Assembly (NCBI GenBank): GCA_965229695.1
Contig: OZ245921.1
Location: 2,356,001-2,420,000 of the forward strand
Source of the DNA: JANSYL01 sp965229695
GTDB lineage: Bacteria; Pseudomonadota; Alphaproteobacteria; Rhodobacterales; Rhodobacteraceae
Reading direction: 5' to 3'
Length of the DNA stretch: 64,000 bases
Positions 24,321 to 33,500 of this stretch are shown in pieces (the stretch's first letter is position 1; each line of letters starts with the position of its first letter). Made by a program: the position numbers and the translations under genes. The notes under the pieces are model-generated. The model was not told the DNA's origin. It did not search any database and saw nothing but the letters and a program-made list of their open reading frames with translations.

Positions 24321-25238
24321 ATGGAGATTGTTCTGCATCTGGGTGCGCATCGCACCGCGACCACGACGCTGCAACGCATGATGGGGGCCAGCCGCGCGGC
24401 GCTGGACCAGGCGAAAATGGCCTATTGGGGCCCCAAGCGCACCCGTTCGGGCCTGTTTCACGGGTTGATTGGCCAAACCGACGCCGTGATGCCTTGGCAG
24501 ATCAGCCGCACGGCGGATCGGGTGCGGGCGCAAATCGCGCAACACGAAGATGAGGGTGCGGAAACGCTGCTGGTCAGCGAGGAAAACATGCTGGGATCGA
24601 TGCGGGAGGTGTTGGAAAACCAGCTGCTTTACCCAAATGCAGGCGCGCGCGTGGCGCGGTTTGTCTTGGGTATGGGCCCCGCGCCCAAAACCGTGGGCAT
24701 TGCGATCCGCAGCTACGATAGCTGGTGGGCCTCGGTCCTGGCGTTTCGGATGCTGCGGGGCGGGCCGCTGCCCCATGCGGGTTTTTGCGCCGGGCTTGTC
24801 GCGCAGCCGCGGCGCTGGCGCGATGTTATCACCGACGTGGCGCGGGCTCTGCCCGAAGCATCCATAAACGTCTGGCATCACGAAGATTTTGGCTGTTACC
24901 CCGACGCGGTGATCCGCCATCTGACCGGTCACGACCTAGTGCTCAATGGCGCGCGTGCGCATCGCAACAAGGCCGCCAGCATCGATCAATTGCGCTGCTT
25001 TCTGGACGATTGCGGCGAAAACCCAAGCCTGATCCGAACTGACGCAGGCGACTTTATGCCCTTTGACCCCAATCAACGCGCGATGCTACGCGCGCAGTAT
25101 GCAGAAGATCGGGATTGGCTTGCAGCCGGGGCGGAGGGCTTGGCCACCTATCTCACCGAGCCGGGGCAAAAGACCCAGGGCCAGACAGGACATGGAAGAG
25201 GACGACCCGATGACGGACGGCACCGACGATTGGCGTAA
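24321..25238 (+). CDS. sulfotransferase-like P-loop protein overlapping scpA
   Basis: 305 residues. The N-terminus EIVLHLGAHRTATTTLQRMM has the pattern of the 5'-phosphosulfate-binding loop of PAPS sulfotransferases (HxGxxxTxTTxLQ), and the later part has a helix-strand order consistent with that fold (GIAIRSYDSWWASVLAF near residue 123). It therefore may transfer sulfate to a carbohydrate or lipid, but the 3'-phosphate motif is not clear, so the activity is uncertain. Its 3' end overlaps the start of scpA by 29 bases in another frame, tying the two in translation. Confidence 0.65.
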   Translation: MEIVLHLGAHRTATTTLQRMMGASRAALDQAKMAYWGPKRTRSGLFHGLIGQTDAVMPWQISRTADRVRAQIAQHEDEGAETLLVSEENMLGSMREVLENQLLYPNAGARVARFVLGMGPAPKTVGIAIRSYDSWWASVLAFRMLRGGPLPHAGFCAGLVAQPRRWRDVITDVARALPEASINVWHHEDFGCYPDAVIRHLTGHDLVLNGARAHRNKAASIDQLRCFLDDCGENPSLIRTDAGDFMPFDPNQRAMLRAQYAEDRDWLAAGAEGLATYLTEPGQKTQGQTGHGRGRPDDGRHRRLA

Positions 25239-27339
25239 GCTTGCGGAAAAAGAACTGCGCGGCAAACCCCTGGACGATCTGACCTGGGACACGCTGGAAG
25301 ACATCGCGGTCAAACCGCTTTACACCGCCGCTGACGCTTCCGATTTACCCCATATGGGCACGATGCCGGGATTTGGCCCCTTCACCCGTGGTGTGAAAGC
25401 CACGATGTATGCCGGCCGGCCCTGGACGATCCGCCAATATGCGGGGTTTTCGACGGCCGAGGAATCGAACGCGTTCTACCGCAAAGCGCTGGATGCCGGG
25501 CAACAGGGTGTGTCGGTCGCCTTCGATCTGGCCACCCATCGCGGCTATGACAGCGATCACCCACGCGTTGTGGGCGATGTTGGCAAGGCCGGTGTCGCCA
25601 TCGACAGCGTGGAGGATATGAAAATCCTCTTCGATGGCATCCCGCTGGATAAGATCTCGGTTTCGATGACGATGAATGGCGCGGTGATCCCGATCCTGGC
25701 GAACTTCATCGTCACCGGCGAGGAACAGGGCCATGATCGCAGCCTGTTGGCGGGCACCATTCAGAACGACATTCTGAAGGAGTTCATGGTCCGCAACACT
25801 TATATCTACCCGCCCGAGCCGAGCATGCGGATCATCTCGGACATCATCGAATACACCTCTAACGAGATGCCGAAATTCAACTCCATCTCGATCTCGGGCT
25901 ACCACATGCAGGAGGCCGGGGCGAACCTGGTGCAAGAACTGGCCTATACCCTGGCCGATGGCCGCGAGTATGTGCGCGCGGCAATCAATGCGGGGATGGA
26001 TGTCGATAAGTTCGCCGGGCGGCTGTCTTTCTTTTTCGCCATCGGGATGAATTTCTTCATGGAGGCGGCGAAGCTGCGCGCCGCCCGCACGCTTTGGCAC
26101 CGGATCATGACCGAGTTCGGCGCGAAATCCGAGCGCTCAAAAATGCTGCGGACCCATTGCCAGACATCGGGCGTCAGCCTGCAGGAACAAGACCCCTATA
26201 ACAACGTCATCCGCACCGCTTATGAGGCGATGAGCGCGGTATTGGGCGGCACACAAAGCCTGCACACCAACGCGCTGGATGAGGCGATTGCCCTGCCGAC
26301 CGAGTTTTCGGCCCGCATCGCGCGGAACACGCAGCTGATTCTGCAAGAAGAAACCGGCGTGACCAAAACCGTCGATCCCTTGGCGGGCAGCTATTACGTC
26401 GAAAGCCTGACCAATGATCTGATCGAAAAGGCCTGGGCCATCATCGAAGAGGTCGAGGAGATGGGCGGCATGACCAAAGCTGTCGCCACCGGCCAGCCCA
26501 AGCTGCGGATCGAAGAAAGTGCCGCCAAACGCCAGGCGATGATCGACCGCGCGGAAGAGGTGATTGTTGGGGTCAACAAGTACCGCAAGGATCACGAAGA
26601 CCCGATCGACATTCTAGAGATCGACAATGACAAAGTGCGCGAGGCGCAGGTCGCGCGGCTGAATGCCATGCGCGACAGCCGCGATGCGGCGGCCTGTGCG
26701 GCGGCTTTGGATGAATTGCGCCGCCGCGCGCGCGAAGGCGGGAACCTGCTAGAGGCTGCCGTTGAGGCCGCCCGCGCCCGCGCAAGTGTCGGAGAGATCA
26801 GCATGGCCATGGAAGACGAATTTGGCCGCCACCGGGCCGAGGTCAAAACCCTCGCCGGGGTCTATGGCGCAGCTTACGAAGGGGATGAGGGTTTTGCCCA
26901 AATCCAAACCGATGTCGAAACTTTCGCCGAGGAAGAAGGCCGCCGCCCACGCATGCTGGTGGTGAAAATGGGCCAAGACGGCCACGACCGGGGCGCCAAG
27001 GTGATCGCCACGGCCTTTGCCGATATTGGCTTTGACGTCGATGTGGGCCCCTTGTTCCAAACACCCGAGGAAGCTGCTCAGGATGCCATCGACAATGACG
27101 TGCATGTGGTGGGCATTTCTTCGCAAGCGGCGGGTCACAAGACACTGGCGCCGAAATTGATCGAGGCGCTGAAAGCCGAAGGGGCCGGGGATATCATCGT
27201 CATCTGCGGCGGCGTCATCCCGCAGCAGGATTATGACTATCTGCAAAAGGCCGGGGTCAAAGCGATCTTTGGGCCGGGCACCAATATCCCCGCCGCCGCG
27301 CGCGATATCTTGGATCTGATCCGGGCCGCGCGGGGTTAG
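25210..27339 (+). CDS. scpA: methylmalonyl-CoA mutase, adenosylcobalamin-dependent
   Basis: 709 residues, as expected for the single-chain bacterial enzyme. The substrate barrel shows FSTAEESNAFYRKALDAGQQGVSVAFDLATHRGYDSDHPRV in pieces near residues 78-120, and the B12 domain near the C-terminus has the base-off motif DGHDRG at about residues 590-595. It converts (R)-methylmalonyl-CoA to succinyl-CoA, completing propionyl-CoA assimilation begun by PccBA in this region. ATG 25210 has GGAAGAGG upstream; ATG 25192 in frame is the alternative. No separate epimerase is visible here. Confidence 0.97.
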   Translation: MTDGTDDWRKLAEKELRGKPLDDLTWDTLEDIAVKPLYTAADASDLPHMGTMPGFGPFTRGVKATMYAGRPWTIRQYAGFSTAEESNAFYRKALDAGQQGVSVAFDLATHRGYDSDHPRVVGDVGKAGVAIDSVEDMKILFDGIPLDKISVSMTMNGAVIPILANFIVTGEEQGHDRSLLAGTIQNDILKEFMVRNTYIYPPEPSMRIISDIIEYTSNEMPKFNSISISGYHMQEAGANLVQELAYTLADGREYVRAAINAGMDVDKFAGRLSFFFAIGMNFFMEAAKLRAARTLWHRIMTEFGAKSERSKMLRTHCQTSGVSLQEQDPYNNVIRTAYEAMSAVLGGTQSLHTNALDEAIALPTEFSARIARNTQLILQEETGVTKTVDPLAGSYYVESLTNDLIEKAWAIIEEVEEMGGMTKAVATGQPKLRIEESAAKRQAMIDRAEEVIVGVNKYRKDHEDPIDILEIDNDKVREAQVARLNAMRDSRDAAACAAALDELRRRAREGGNLLEAAVEAARARASVGEISMAMEDEFGRHRAEVKTLAGVYGAAYEGDEGFAQIQTDVETFAEEEGRRPRMLVVKMGQDGHDRGAKVIATAFADIGFDVDVGPLFQTPEEAAQDAIDNDVHVVGISSQAAGHKTLAPKLIEALKAEGAGDIIVICGGVIPQQDYDYLQKAGVKAIFGPGTNIPAAARDILDLIRAARG

Positions 27340-27537
27340 GTTAGCGCGTATCCTAATGGCATGTGTGCTGATGGGCCGGTTTTGCCTCGCATGGCGCCGG
27401 TGAACGGGCATTCCAATGGCGATAGCTGCTGGCGTGCCAAAAGCCCTGGCCGTCCGCACGTGACGACGCGATCGGAACCTTCCCCCTTGCCGTAGGCCGC
27501 GCTCTGTCGCATGTCAGATGCAGTAAGGAGAGATCTT

Positions 27538-28614
27538 ATGGCACTGCCGGTTCGACAACAGATGATCTATTGGGGCATCGCCACGGTGGTGCTGCTGTTG
27601 GCGCTCTGGTTTCTGGGCAGCGTGATCCTGCCTTTTGTGGTGGGCGGAGCGATTGCCTATTTCCTTGATCCGGTGGCCGACCGGTTGGAACGCATGGGCT
27701 GTTCACGTGTCATCGCCACGGTGATCATCTTCCTATTCCTGATCGCGGTCTTCGGGCTCATAACCCTGATCATCGTGCCGCTTTTGGTGCAACAAACCAG
27801 CGACTTGGTGCAATCGGCCCCGGCCCTGTTCGAACAATTGCGCCTGTTCTTGGCCGAACGCTTCCCCAGTTTGATGGAGGAAGGGTCGCCCCTGCGGCAA
27901 TCCTTGGCCAGCTTGGGCGAAACCATCCAAGCGCGCGGTGGGGAGCTGTTGCAGACGGCGCTGAATTCGGCAGCAAGCGTGGTCAATATCCTTGTGTTTC
28001 TAGTTATCGTGCCGGTGGTCGCGTTTTACATGCTGCTCGATTGGGATCGCATGATCGAACGCGTCGATCAGCTATTGCCGCGCGACCATCAGCCGACCAT
28101 TCGCCGCCTGGCCGGTGACATCGACAAAACCCTGGCCAGCTTTGTGCGAGGCCAAGGCACGGTGTGTCTGATCTTGGGTACGTTTTATGCTGTGGCGCTG
28201 ATGATTGTCGGGCTTCAATTCGGTCTGGTGGCTGGCCTGGTGGCCGGGCTTTTGACCTTTATCCCCTATGTCGGCGCGCTGGTTGGCGGCGTCCTGTCGG
28301 TTGGGCTCGCCCTGGTTCAGTTCTGGGGCGAATGGTGGATGATCCTGATCGTTGCCGCGATCTTCCAGGTCGGGCAATTGGTCGAGGGCAACATTCTGAC
28401 CCCGAACCTGGTGGGCTCATCGGTTGGCTTGCATCCGGTTTGGCTGCTTTTTGCCCTGTCGGCCTTCGGGTCGCTTTTTGGCTTTGTGGGCATGCTGGTC
28501 GCGGTGCCGGTGGCGGCGGCGATCGGGGTTTTGGTGCGCTTTGGGATCGAGCAATATCAGGACGGATTGCTCTATAATGGCATCGCCGGGCGCGAAAACG
28601 GCGCCGAGGAATAA
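27538..28614 (+). CDS. AI-2E/PerM-family membrane protein
   Basis: 358 residues with about seven membrane segments and a long amphipathic loop between the second and third (residues about 90-155). The C-terminal signature FIPYVGALVGGVLSV, then GQLVEGNILTPNLVGSSVGLHPVWLLFAL, is the hallmark of the AI-2 exporter / PerM / UPF0118 family. Characterised members export AI-2 or act as Na+/H+ antiporters. ATG 27538 follows AAGGAG; a GTG-like start at 27511 is possible. Its stop overlaps the next gene by one base (TAATG). Confidence 0.9.
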   Translation: MALPVRQQMIYWGIATVVLLLALWFLGSVILPFVVGGAIAYFLDPVADRLERMGCSRVIATVIIFLFLIAVFGLITLIIVPLLVQQTSDLVQSAPALFEQLRLFLAERFPSLMEEGSPLRQSLASLGETIQARGGELLQTALNSAASVVNILVFLVIVPVVAFYMLLDWDRMIERVDQLLPRDHQPTIRRLAGDIDKTLASFVRGQGTVCLILGTFYAVALMIVGLQFGLVAGLVAGLLTFIPYVGALVGGVLSVGLALVQFWGEWWMILIVAAIFQVGQLVEGNILTPNLVGSSVGLHPVWLLFALSAFGSLFGFVGMLVAVPVAAAIGVLVRFGIEQYQDGLLYNGIAGRENGAEE

Positions 28615-29288
28615 TGGCAGACCAACTGGTGTTTGATCTGCCCCATCGCACCGCGATGGGACGCGATGATTTCCTGATTTCACAGGCCAATGCCGCCGCC
28701 GTCGCGGGGATCGAGGCTTGGGCGGACTGGCCCTTTGCCAAGGCATTGTTGGTCGGGCCCGAGGGGTCGGGCAAAACGCATCTTGCCCATGTTTGGGCTG
28801 GTTTGTCCCGGGCGCAGATATTGGAAGCTCGTGACCTCCAGGATCATCACATCCCCACCGAGATCGGCAGCCCGCCGCAGGTCATCGAAAACGCTGACCG
28901 CATCGCAGGGGATCGCGCTGCTGAAACGCGGCTGTTCCATCTGCACAATGCTTTGGCCGCGCAGGGCGTGCCGTTATTGATCACCGCCCGCACGCCGCCC
29001 TCGCGCTGGGGATTGGGGTTGCCTGATCTTGAAAGCCGCATGGCCCAGGCCGGGCTGCTGCAACTCGACGCCCCTGATGACAGCTTGTTGGCCGCGATCA
29101 TGGTGAAACTGGCGCAAGACCGACAGCTGACCCTGACGCCAAGCCTGATCAGCTATACGCTGCCCCGGATCGAACGCTCCTTTGCCGCTGTGCAGGCGTT
29201 CATCCAAGCGCTCGACACCATGTCGCTATCGGCCAAGGAACGCCCGATGCAAAAGCATGTGCGCGCCATCTTGGATGCCATGCGCTAA
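28614..29288 (+). CDS. DnaA-related Hda-like AAA+ ATPase
   Basis: 224 residues. It opens QLVFDLPHRTAMGRDDFLIS, the clamp-binding type N-terminus of Hda/HdaA proteins (QL/FDL), followed by Walker A GPEGSGKTH at residues 48-56, and a C-terminal lid. Hda proteins promote regulatory inactivation of DnaA-ATP through the sliding clamp. The walker B strand is weak (the ATP-contacting ENADR stretch near 83). It overlaps the AI-2E-like gene by one base and precedes ppk1, the order commonly seen in alphaproteobacteria. Confidence 0.88.
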   Translation: MADQLVFDLPHRTAMGRDDFLISQANAAAVAGIEAWADWPFAKALLVGPEGSGKTHLAHVWAGLSRAQILEARDLQDHHIPTEIGSPPQVIENADRIAGDRAAETRLFHLHNALAAQGVPLLITARTPPSRWGLGLPDLESRMAQAGLLQLDAPDDSLLAAIMVKLAQDRQLTLTPSLISYTLPRIERSFAAVQAFIQALDTMSLSAKERPMQKHVRAILDAMR

Positions 29289-29320
29289 CCCCCTCGACGC
29301 GCGTCAGATTCCCGCACAGA

Positions 29321-29338
29321 CTGTCATGGAACCTTAAC
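29321..29338. promoter_or_regulatory. candidate Pho box upstream of ppk1
   Basis: CTGTCATGGAACCTTAAC has one perfect PhoB half-site (CTGTCAT), a 4-base spacer and a weaker second half-site. It lies 25 bp before the ppk1 ATG. Polyphosphate kinase genes are often Pho-controlled; the second half-site is poor. Confidence 0.35.
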
Positions 29339-29362
29339 GCAATTTCGGTTACCTCCCGCGTC

Positions 29363-31537
29363 ATGAGCTTTGCAGATTTCCTTACCGCCCCGCTGCCTGA
29401 ACCCGTCCAACTGCCCGAGGCGCAAATCACTGGTCCACAACGGTTTTTCAACCGAGAGCTAAGCTGGCTGGCCTTCAATTGGCGGGTGTTGGAGGAGGCG
29501 GGCAACCCCCGCGCGCCGCTATTGGAACGCGTGCGGTTTGTGTCAATTTCGGCCGGCAACTTGGATGAGTTCTATACCGTGCGCGTCGCGGGCCTGCGGG
29601 AATTGGCGCAGGAGGGCAACATCACGCCGTCCCATGATGGCCGTACCCCGGCGGAGCAATTGCAGTTGATCAATGCCGATGCGCGCCGTTTGATGCAGCA
29701 TCAGCAGGCGGCCTGGAACAGCCTGAAAGCCGAGATGGAGGGGGAGGGGATTTCGGTCGTCACCGCCAAGAAGCTGAGCGTGGCAGATAAGACCTTTCTC
29801 GAAGATGTGTTCCTGACCAAGGTGTTCCCGGTTCTGTCGCCACTGGCCATCGACCCGGCGCATCCGTTCCCGTTCATTCCGAACGAAGGCATCGCGCTTG
29901 CGCTGCAATTGGAACGGGCCAAAGACGGGCGCGTGCTGCAATCGCTCTTGCCGATCCCCAATCAGATCGACCGTTTCATCCACCTGCCTGGCGGCAAGGG
30001 GGAGGCGCGGTTTTTGCCCTTGGAAGAGCTGTTGCTGCTGCATATCGGGGCGCTGTTCCCGGGCTATGAGCTGACCGGGCAATGCGTGTTCCGCGTGCTG
30101 CGCGACAGCGATTTGGAGGTCGAGGAAGAAGCCGAAGACCTGGTGCGCGAATTTGAAACCGCGCTTAAACGTCGCCGCCGGGGGGAGGTCGTACGCCTGC
30201 AAATCTCTGACAGCGCGCCTGCCGATCTTAAGGCCGAGATCGTTGAACAACTCCATGTCACCGAAGACGAGATCGTCGATGTCAAAGGTATGGTCGGCCT
30301 GGTCAGCCTGAAAGAACTGGTGATCGACGAACGCCCCGATCTTTTGTGGAAATCCTTCACCCCGCGGGTGCCGGAACGGGTGCAAGATCATGATGGGGAT
30401 ATGTTCGCGGCGATCCGGCAAAAGGATATGCTGCTGCATCACCCCTATGAAACCTTCGACATGGTGATCCGCTTCCTGGCCCAGGCCGCGCGCGATCCCA
30501 ATGTCATTGCGATCAAGCAGACGCTCTATCGGACCTCCGCCGAAAGTCCGATTGTCAGCGCGCTGTGTGAGGCGGCGGAAAACGGCAAATCCGTCACCGC
30601 CTTGGTCGAACTAAAGGCGCGGTTTGATGAGGCCGCCAATATTCGCCAGTCACGCAAGCTGGAACGTTCGGGCGCGCATGTGATCTATGGGTTCATCAAC
30701 TACAAAACCCACGCCAAGATCAGCACCGTGGTCCGGCGTGAGGGCGACAAACTGGTGACCTATACCCATTATGGCACCGGCAATTACCACCCGATTACGG
30801 CGCGGATTTATACCGACCTGAGCCTTTTCACCTGTGACGACGCGCTCGGCCGCGATGCCACCAAAGTCTTCAATTATGTCGGCGGCTATGCCGAGCCGGA
30901 GGGTTTGGAAAACCTAGCGATTTCGCCACTGACGATGAAATCCACGATCATAGACCGCCTTAGGGCCGAGGCGGAATTTGCCCGCGCGGGTAAGCCCGCC
31001 ATGGTCTGGGCTAAGATGAATTCGCTTATCGAGCCCGATGTGATCGACGCGCTTTATGAGGCCAGCCAAGCCGGGGTGAAGATCGATCTGGTGATCCGGG
31101 GTATCTGCGGTGTGCGGCCGGGGGTGAAGGGGCTGTCGGAAAACATCCGGGTCAAATCCATCGTTGGCCGGTTTTTGGAACATCCGCGCATCGTCTGTTT
31201 CGGCAACGGCCACGGGCTGCCTGCGAAAAAGGCGCGGGTCTATATCAGCTCGGCTGATTGGATGGGGCGCAACCTCAACCGCCGGGTCGAAACCCTGGTC
31301 GAATGCAAGAACGCCACCGTGAAAGCGCAGATCGTTAGCCAGATTATGGCGGCCAACATGGCCGATGTCGCGCAATCCTGGGTGTTGCAGCATGATGGCA
31401 GCTTTCTGCGGCCCGATCTAAGCCAGATCGAAAACCCGTTTTCCTGCCACCGGTTCTTTATGGAAAACCCCTCGCTTTCCGGTCGCGGTTCAGCGGGGGC
31501 GAAGGACGTGCCGGAACTCACCCACAGTCAGGATTAA
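29363..31537 (+). CDS. ppk1: polyphosphate kinase 1
   Basis: 724 residues, the normal size. All four PPK1 regions can be followed: N-terminal RFFNRELSWLAFNWRVLEEA near residues 27-46, the head domain, and the two phospholipase-D-like catalytic domains, with autophosphorylated His450 in NYKTHAKIS and the second segment YISSADWMGRNLNRRVETL near residues 628-646. It makes long-chain polyphosphate from ATP reversibly. ppx follows 43 bp downstream, giving the classic synthesis/degradation pair. Confidence 0.97.
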   Translation: MSFADFLTAPLPEPVQLPEAQITGPQRFFNRELSWLAFNWRVLEEAGNPRAPLLERVRFVSISAGNLDEFYTVRVAGLRELAQEGNITPSHDGRTPAEQLQLINADARRLMQHQQAAWNSLKAEMEGEGISVVTAKKLSVADKTFLEDVFLTKVFPVLSPLAIDPAHPFPFIPNEGIALALQLERAKDGRVLQSLLPIPNQIDRFIHLPGGKGEARFLPLEELLLLHIGALFPGYELTGQCVFRVLRDSDLEVEEEAEDLVREFETALKRRRRGEVVRLQISDSAPADLKAEIVEQLHVTEDEIVDVKGMVGLVSLKELVIDERPDLLWKSFTPRVPERVQDHDGDMFAAIRQKDMLLHHPYETFDMVIRFLAQAARDPNVIAIKQTLYRTSAESPIVSALCEAAENGKSVTALVELKARFDEAANIRQSRKLERSGAHVIYGFINYKTHAKISTVVRREGDKLVTYTHYGTGNYHPITARIYTDLSLFTCDDALGRDATKVFNYVGGYAEPEGLENLAISPLTMKSTIIDRLRAEAEFARAGKPAMVWAKMNSLIEPDVIDALYEASQAGVKIDLVIRGICGVRPGVKGLSENIRVKSIVGRFLEHPRIVCFGNGHGLPAKKARVYISSADWMGRNLNRRVETLVECKNATVKAQIVSQIMAANMADVAQSWVLQHDGSFLRPDLSQIENPFSCHRFFMENPSLSGRGSAGAKDVPELTHSQD

Positions 31538-31580
31538 GGCGCGGTTGACCGGCGCGGTTGCTGCGTGCCATGAGTTTGAC

Positions 31581-33161
31581 ATGTCGAGCCTGACCCTGGC
31601 CTCTGCTCCGGACGAAAAGCAATCGGACGCGCATCCCGAATGGGGGCCTTTTGGCGTGCCGCTTTTCGACGGTCCCGAGGCGCGGCGCCTGGCGCGGGTT
31701 GGGGTGATCGATATTGGCTCGAACTCGGTCCGCCTGGTCGTGTTCGATGGGGCCGCGCGCAGCCCGGCCTATTTCTACAATGAAAAAATCCTGTGTGGAC
31801 TGGGGGCCGGGTTCTCTGAAACCGGGCGCTTGAACCCTGAGGGGCGCGAAAGGGCCCTATCGGCGATCAAACGCTTTGCGGCCCTGGCTCAAGGTGTTGG
31901 TGTGAACCCGATGCTGGCTGTGGCCACCGCCGCTGTGCGTGACGCCAGCGACGGGCCAGAATTTCGCAACCTGGTGCGCCGCGAAACCGGCCTCGATATC
32001 CGCGTCCTAACCGGCGAGGAGGAGGCGCGGCTGTCGGCGCAAGGCGTGCTTTTGGGTTGGCCCGGCGCGGAAGGGGTGATCTGCGATATTGGCGGTTCGT
32101 CCATGGAGCTGGCCGAGCTGCTGGGCGGTGGCAAGGTTGGTTTGCGCCGATCTTCAGACCTCGGCCCGCTCAAGCTGATGGGTGTGACCGGCGGCAAGAA
32201 AGCCATCCGCGCTCATATCAAACAAGGCATCGCCGATCTGGCCGCCGATTTCCCGGCCCAACCCAAACGCTTGTTCTTGGTGGGCGGGTCGTGGCGCGCC
32301 ATTGCGCGGGTCGATATGGAACGGCGCGGCTACCCGCTCAAGGTGCTGCATGAATACCGCATGACGCCCAAGGCCATCATGGAGACAATCAAATATATCG
32401 AAGCCGCCGATATCGAAGACCTGCGCGGTCGCACTGGCACGAGCGAGGCGCGGATGCGCCTGGTGCCCTTGGCGTCCGAGGTGCTGAAGCAGTTGGTCCG
32501 ACAGCTCCGGCCGGGTGAGGTTGCGATTTCGTCTTACGGCATCCGCGAAGGGCTGCTTTACGAACAAATGGGCGAAAGCCTGCGCCACCGCGACCCGCTG
32601 ATCGAAGCCGCCCGCCATTCCGAGGCGCAATATGCCCGCATCCCAGGCTTTGGCCGCGCGCTATACCACTTTATCGAACCGCTGTTCTCGCGCGCGAAAT
32701 ACAGCAAGCAACGCCTGATCCGGGCCGCCTGCCTGCTGCATGATGTCAGTTGGCGCGCCCATCCCGATTACCGGGCCGAGGTTTGTTTTGACAACGCGAC
32801 CCGCGCCAATCTGGGCGGGCTGGCGCATGAGGAACGCATCTATCTGGGTCTGGCGCTGCTCCATCGCTACAAATCGAACCGCGCGGCCACCGGGTTTGAT
32901 GAAGACCTGCTGGCGCTTTTGCCCGAGGCCAAAATCAAAGAAGCAGAAATCCTGGGCCGCGCCATGCGGTTCGGGGCCATGTTCGCCGTGGATGCGCCAA
33001 GCGATCATGGGCAGCTGACCTTTCGCCCCAAACGGCGCGAGCTGACACTGACGCTCAAAACCGCCGAAGGCCGCGATTTGTTTGGAGAGGTCGCCATGGC
33101 GCGCTTCAACGCATTGGCAAGCGCCATGGCCGTTGAGCCCATCGTAAAGGGCGCGGCTTAA
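31581..33161 (+). CDS. ppx: exopolyphosphatase / pppGpp phosphatase (Ppx/GppA)
   Basis: 526 residues. ASKHA-fold phosphatase with GVIDIGSNSVRLVVFDG near residue 40, AVATAAVRDASDG near 113, LTGEEEARLSAQG near 142 and CDIGGSSMELAEL near 164, followed by a C-terminal HD-type helical domain. Ppx removes terminal phosphates from polyphosphate; some members also use pppGpp. The ATG at 31581 is chosen since an upstream TTG at 31545 only adds unsupported residues. The N-terminal 30-odd residues before the fold are unusual and may be disordered. Confidence 0.93.
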   Translation: MSSLTLASAPDEKQSDAHPEWGPFGVPLFDGPEARRLARVGVIDIGSNSVRLVVFDGAARSPAYFYNEKILCGLGAGFSETGRLNPEGRERALSAIKRFAALAQGVGVNPMLAVATAAVRDASDGPEFRNLVRRETGLDIRVLTGEEEARLSAQGVLLGWPGAEGVICDIGGSSMELAELLGGGKVGLRRSSDLGPLKLMGVTGGKKAIRAHIKQGIADLAADFPAQPKRLFLVGGSWRAIARVDMERRGYPLKVLHEYRMTPKAIMETIKYIEAADIEDLRGRTGTSEARMRLVPLASEVLKQLVRQLRPGEVAISSYGIREGLLYEQMGESLRHRDPLIEAARHSEAQYARIPGFGRALYHFIEPLFSRAKYSKQRLIRAACLLHDVSWRAHPDYRAEVCFDNATRANLGGLAHEERIYLGLALLHRYKSNRAATGFDEDLLALLPEAKIKEAEILGRAMRFGAMFAVDAPSDHGQLTFRPKRRELTLTLKTAEGRDLFGEVAMARFNALASAMAVEPIVKGAA

Positions 33162-33171
33162 CCCGACCGTA

Positions 33172-33186
33172 GGGATTCCCTGACTA
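33172..33186 (+). promoter_or_regulatory. GGGANTCCCTGACTA motif, copy B
   Basis: GGGATTCCCTGACTA differs from the copy at 21191-21205 at one position (the variable N of GANTC). It lies 44 bp upstream of the candidate small membrane protein gene at 33230. Promoter function is inferred. Confidence 0.4.
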
Positions 33187-33229
33187 GGGTTGTGTAGCCC
33201 AAGGCGATAGCTTTGCTGGGCTGTCCCCG

Positions 33230-33358
33230 ATGTCTCAGTGTGTGGTGCGTTCGATGCCGGTTCTCAATACCCTAGCTTGTTCCCTCGTACTCGTAATCAT
33301 CCTGATGTTTTCAGTGATGATCTTTGGCTCTGGCATGGCATCCGCCGCTGGGATCTAA
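33230..33358 (+). CDS. candidate 42-aa membrane protein
   Basis: ATG at 33230, stop at 33356-33358. The peptide has one long hydrophobic stretch (NTLACSLVLVIILMFSVMIFG, residues 13-33) and ends GSGMASAAGI. No good ribosome site precedes either the ATG at 33230 or the in-frame ATG at 33254 (MPVLNTLAC). Support comes from the hydrophobic composition and from the motif shared with the upstream region of another very small envelope protein. May be spurious. Confidence 0.35.
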   Translation: MSQCVVRSMPVLNTLACSLVLVIILMFSVMIFGSGMASAAGI

Positions 33359-33500
33359 CGGGCAGTGGGCGGGTGGCGCGACGGCTTGGCCCGAGGGCCC
33401 CGATGCGTCACCCAACCCGCGCTGCGCCCCGTCTTGTGAAGGGGGGGATGTTTGGCGTAGACGATGGGCGATGACCCTTTAGCCGAAAGGCCCGCCGCCC

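Larger units (their letters stand above)
33162..33500. other. spacer of 339 bp between ppx and proS
   Basis: It holds a GGGATTCCCTGACTA motif at 33172-33186 and one candidate small ORF at 33230-33358. The rest shows no further structure; no tRNA-like fold was seen. Confidence 0.5.

Noticed and set aside
24171..24932. Upstream extension of the DUF4174 gene (total 414 codons)
   Set aside because: The extension is antisense to the sulfotransferase-like gene; the signal peptide starts at 24170.
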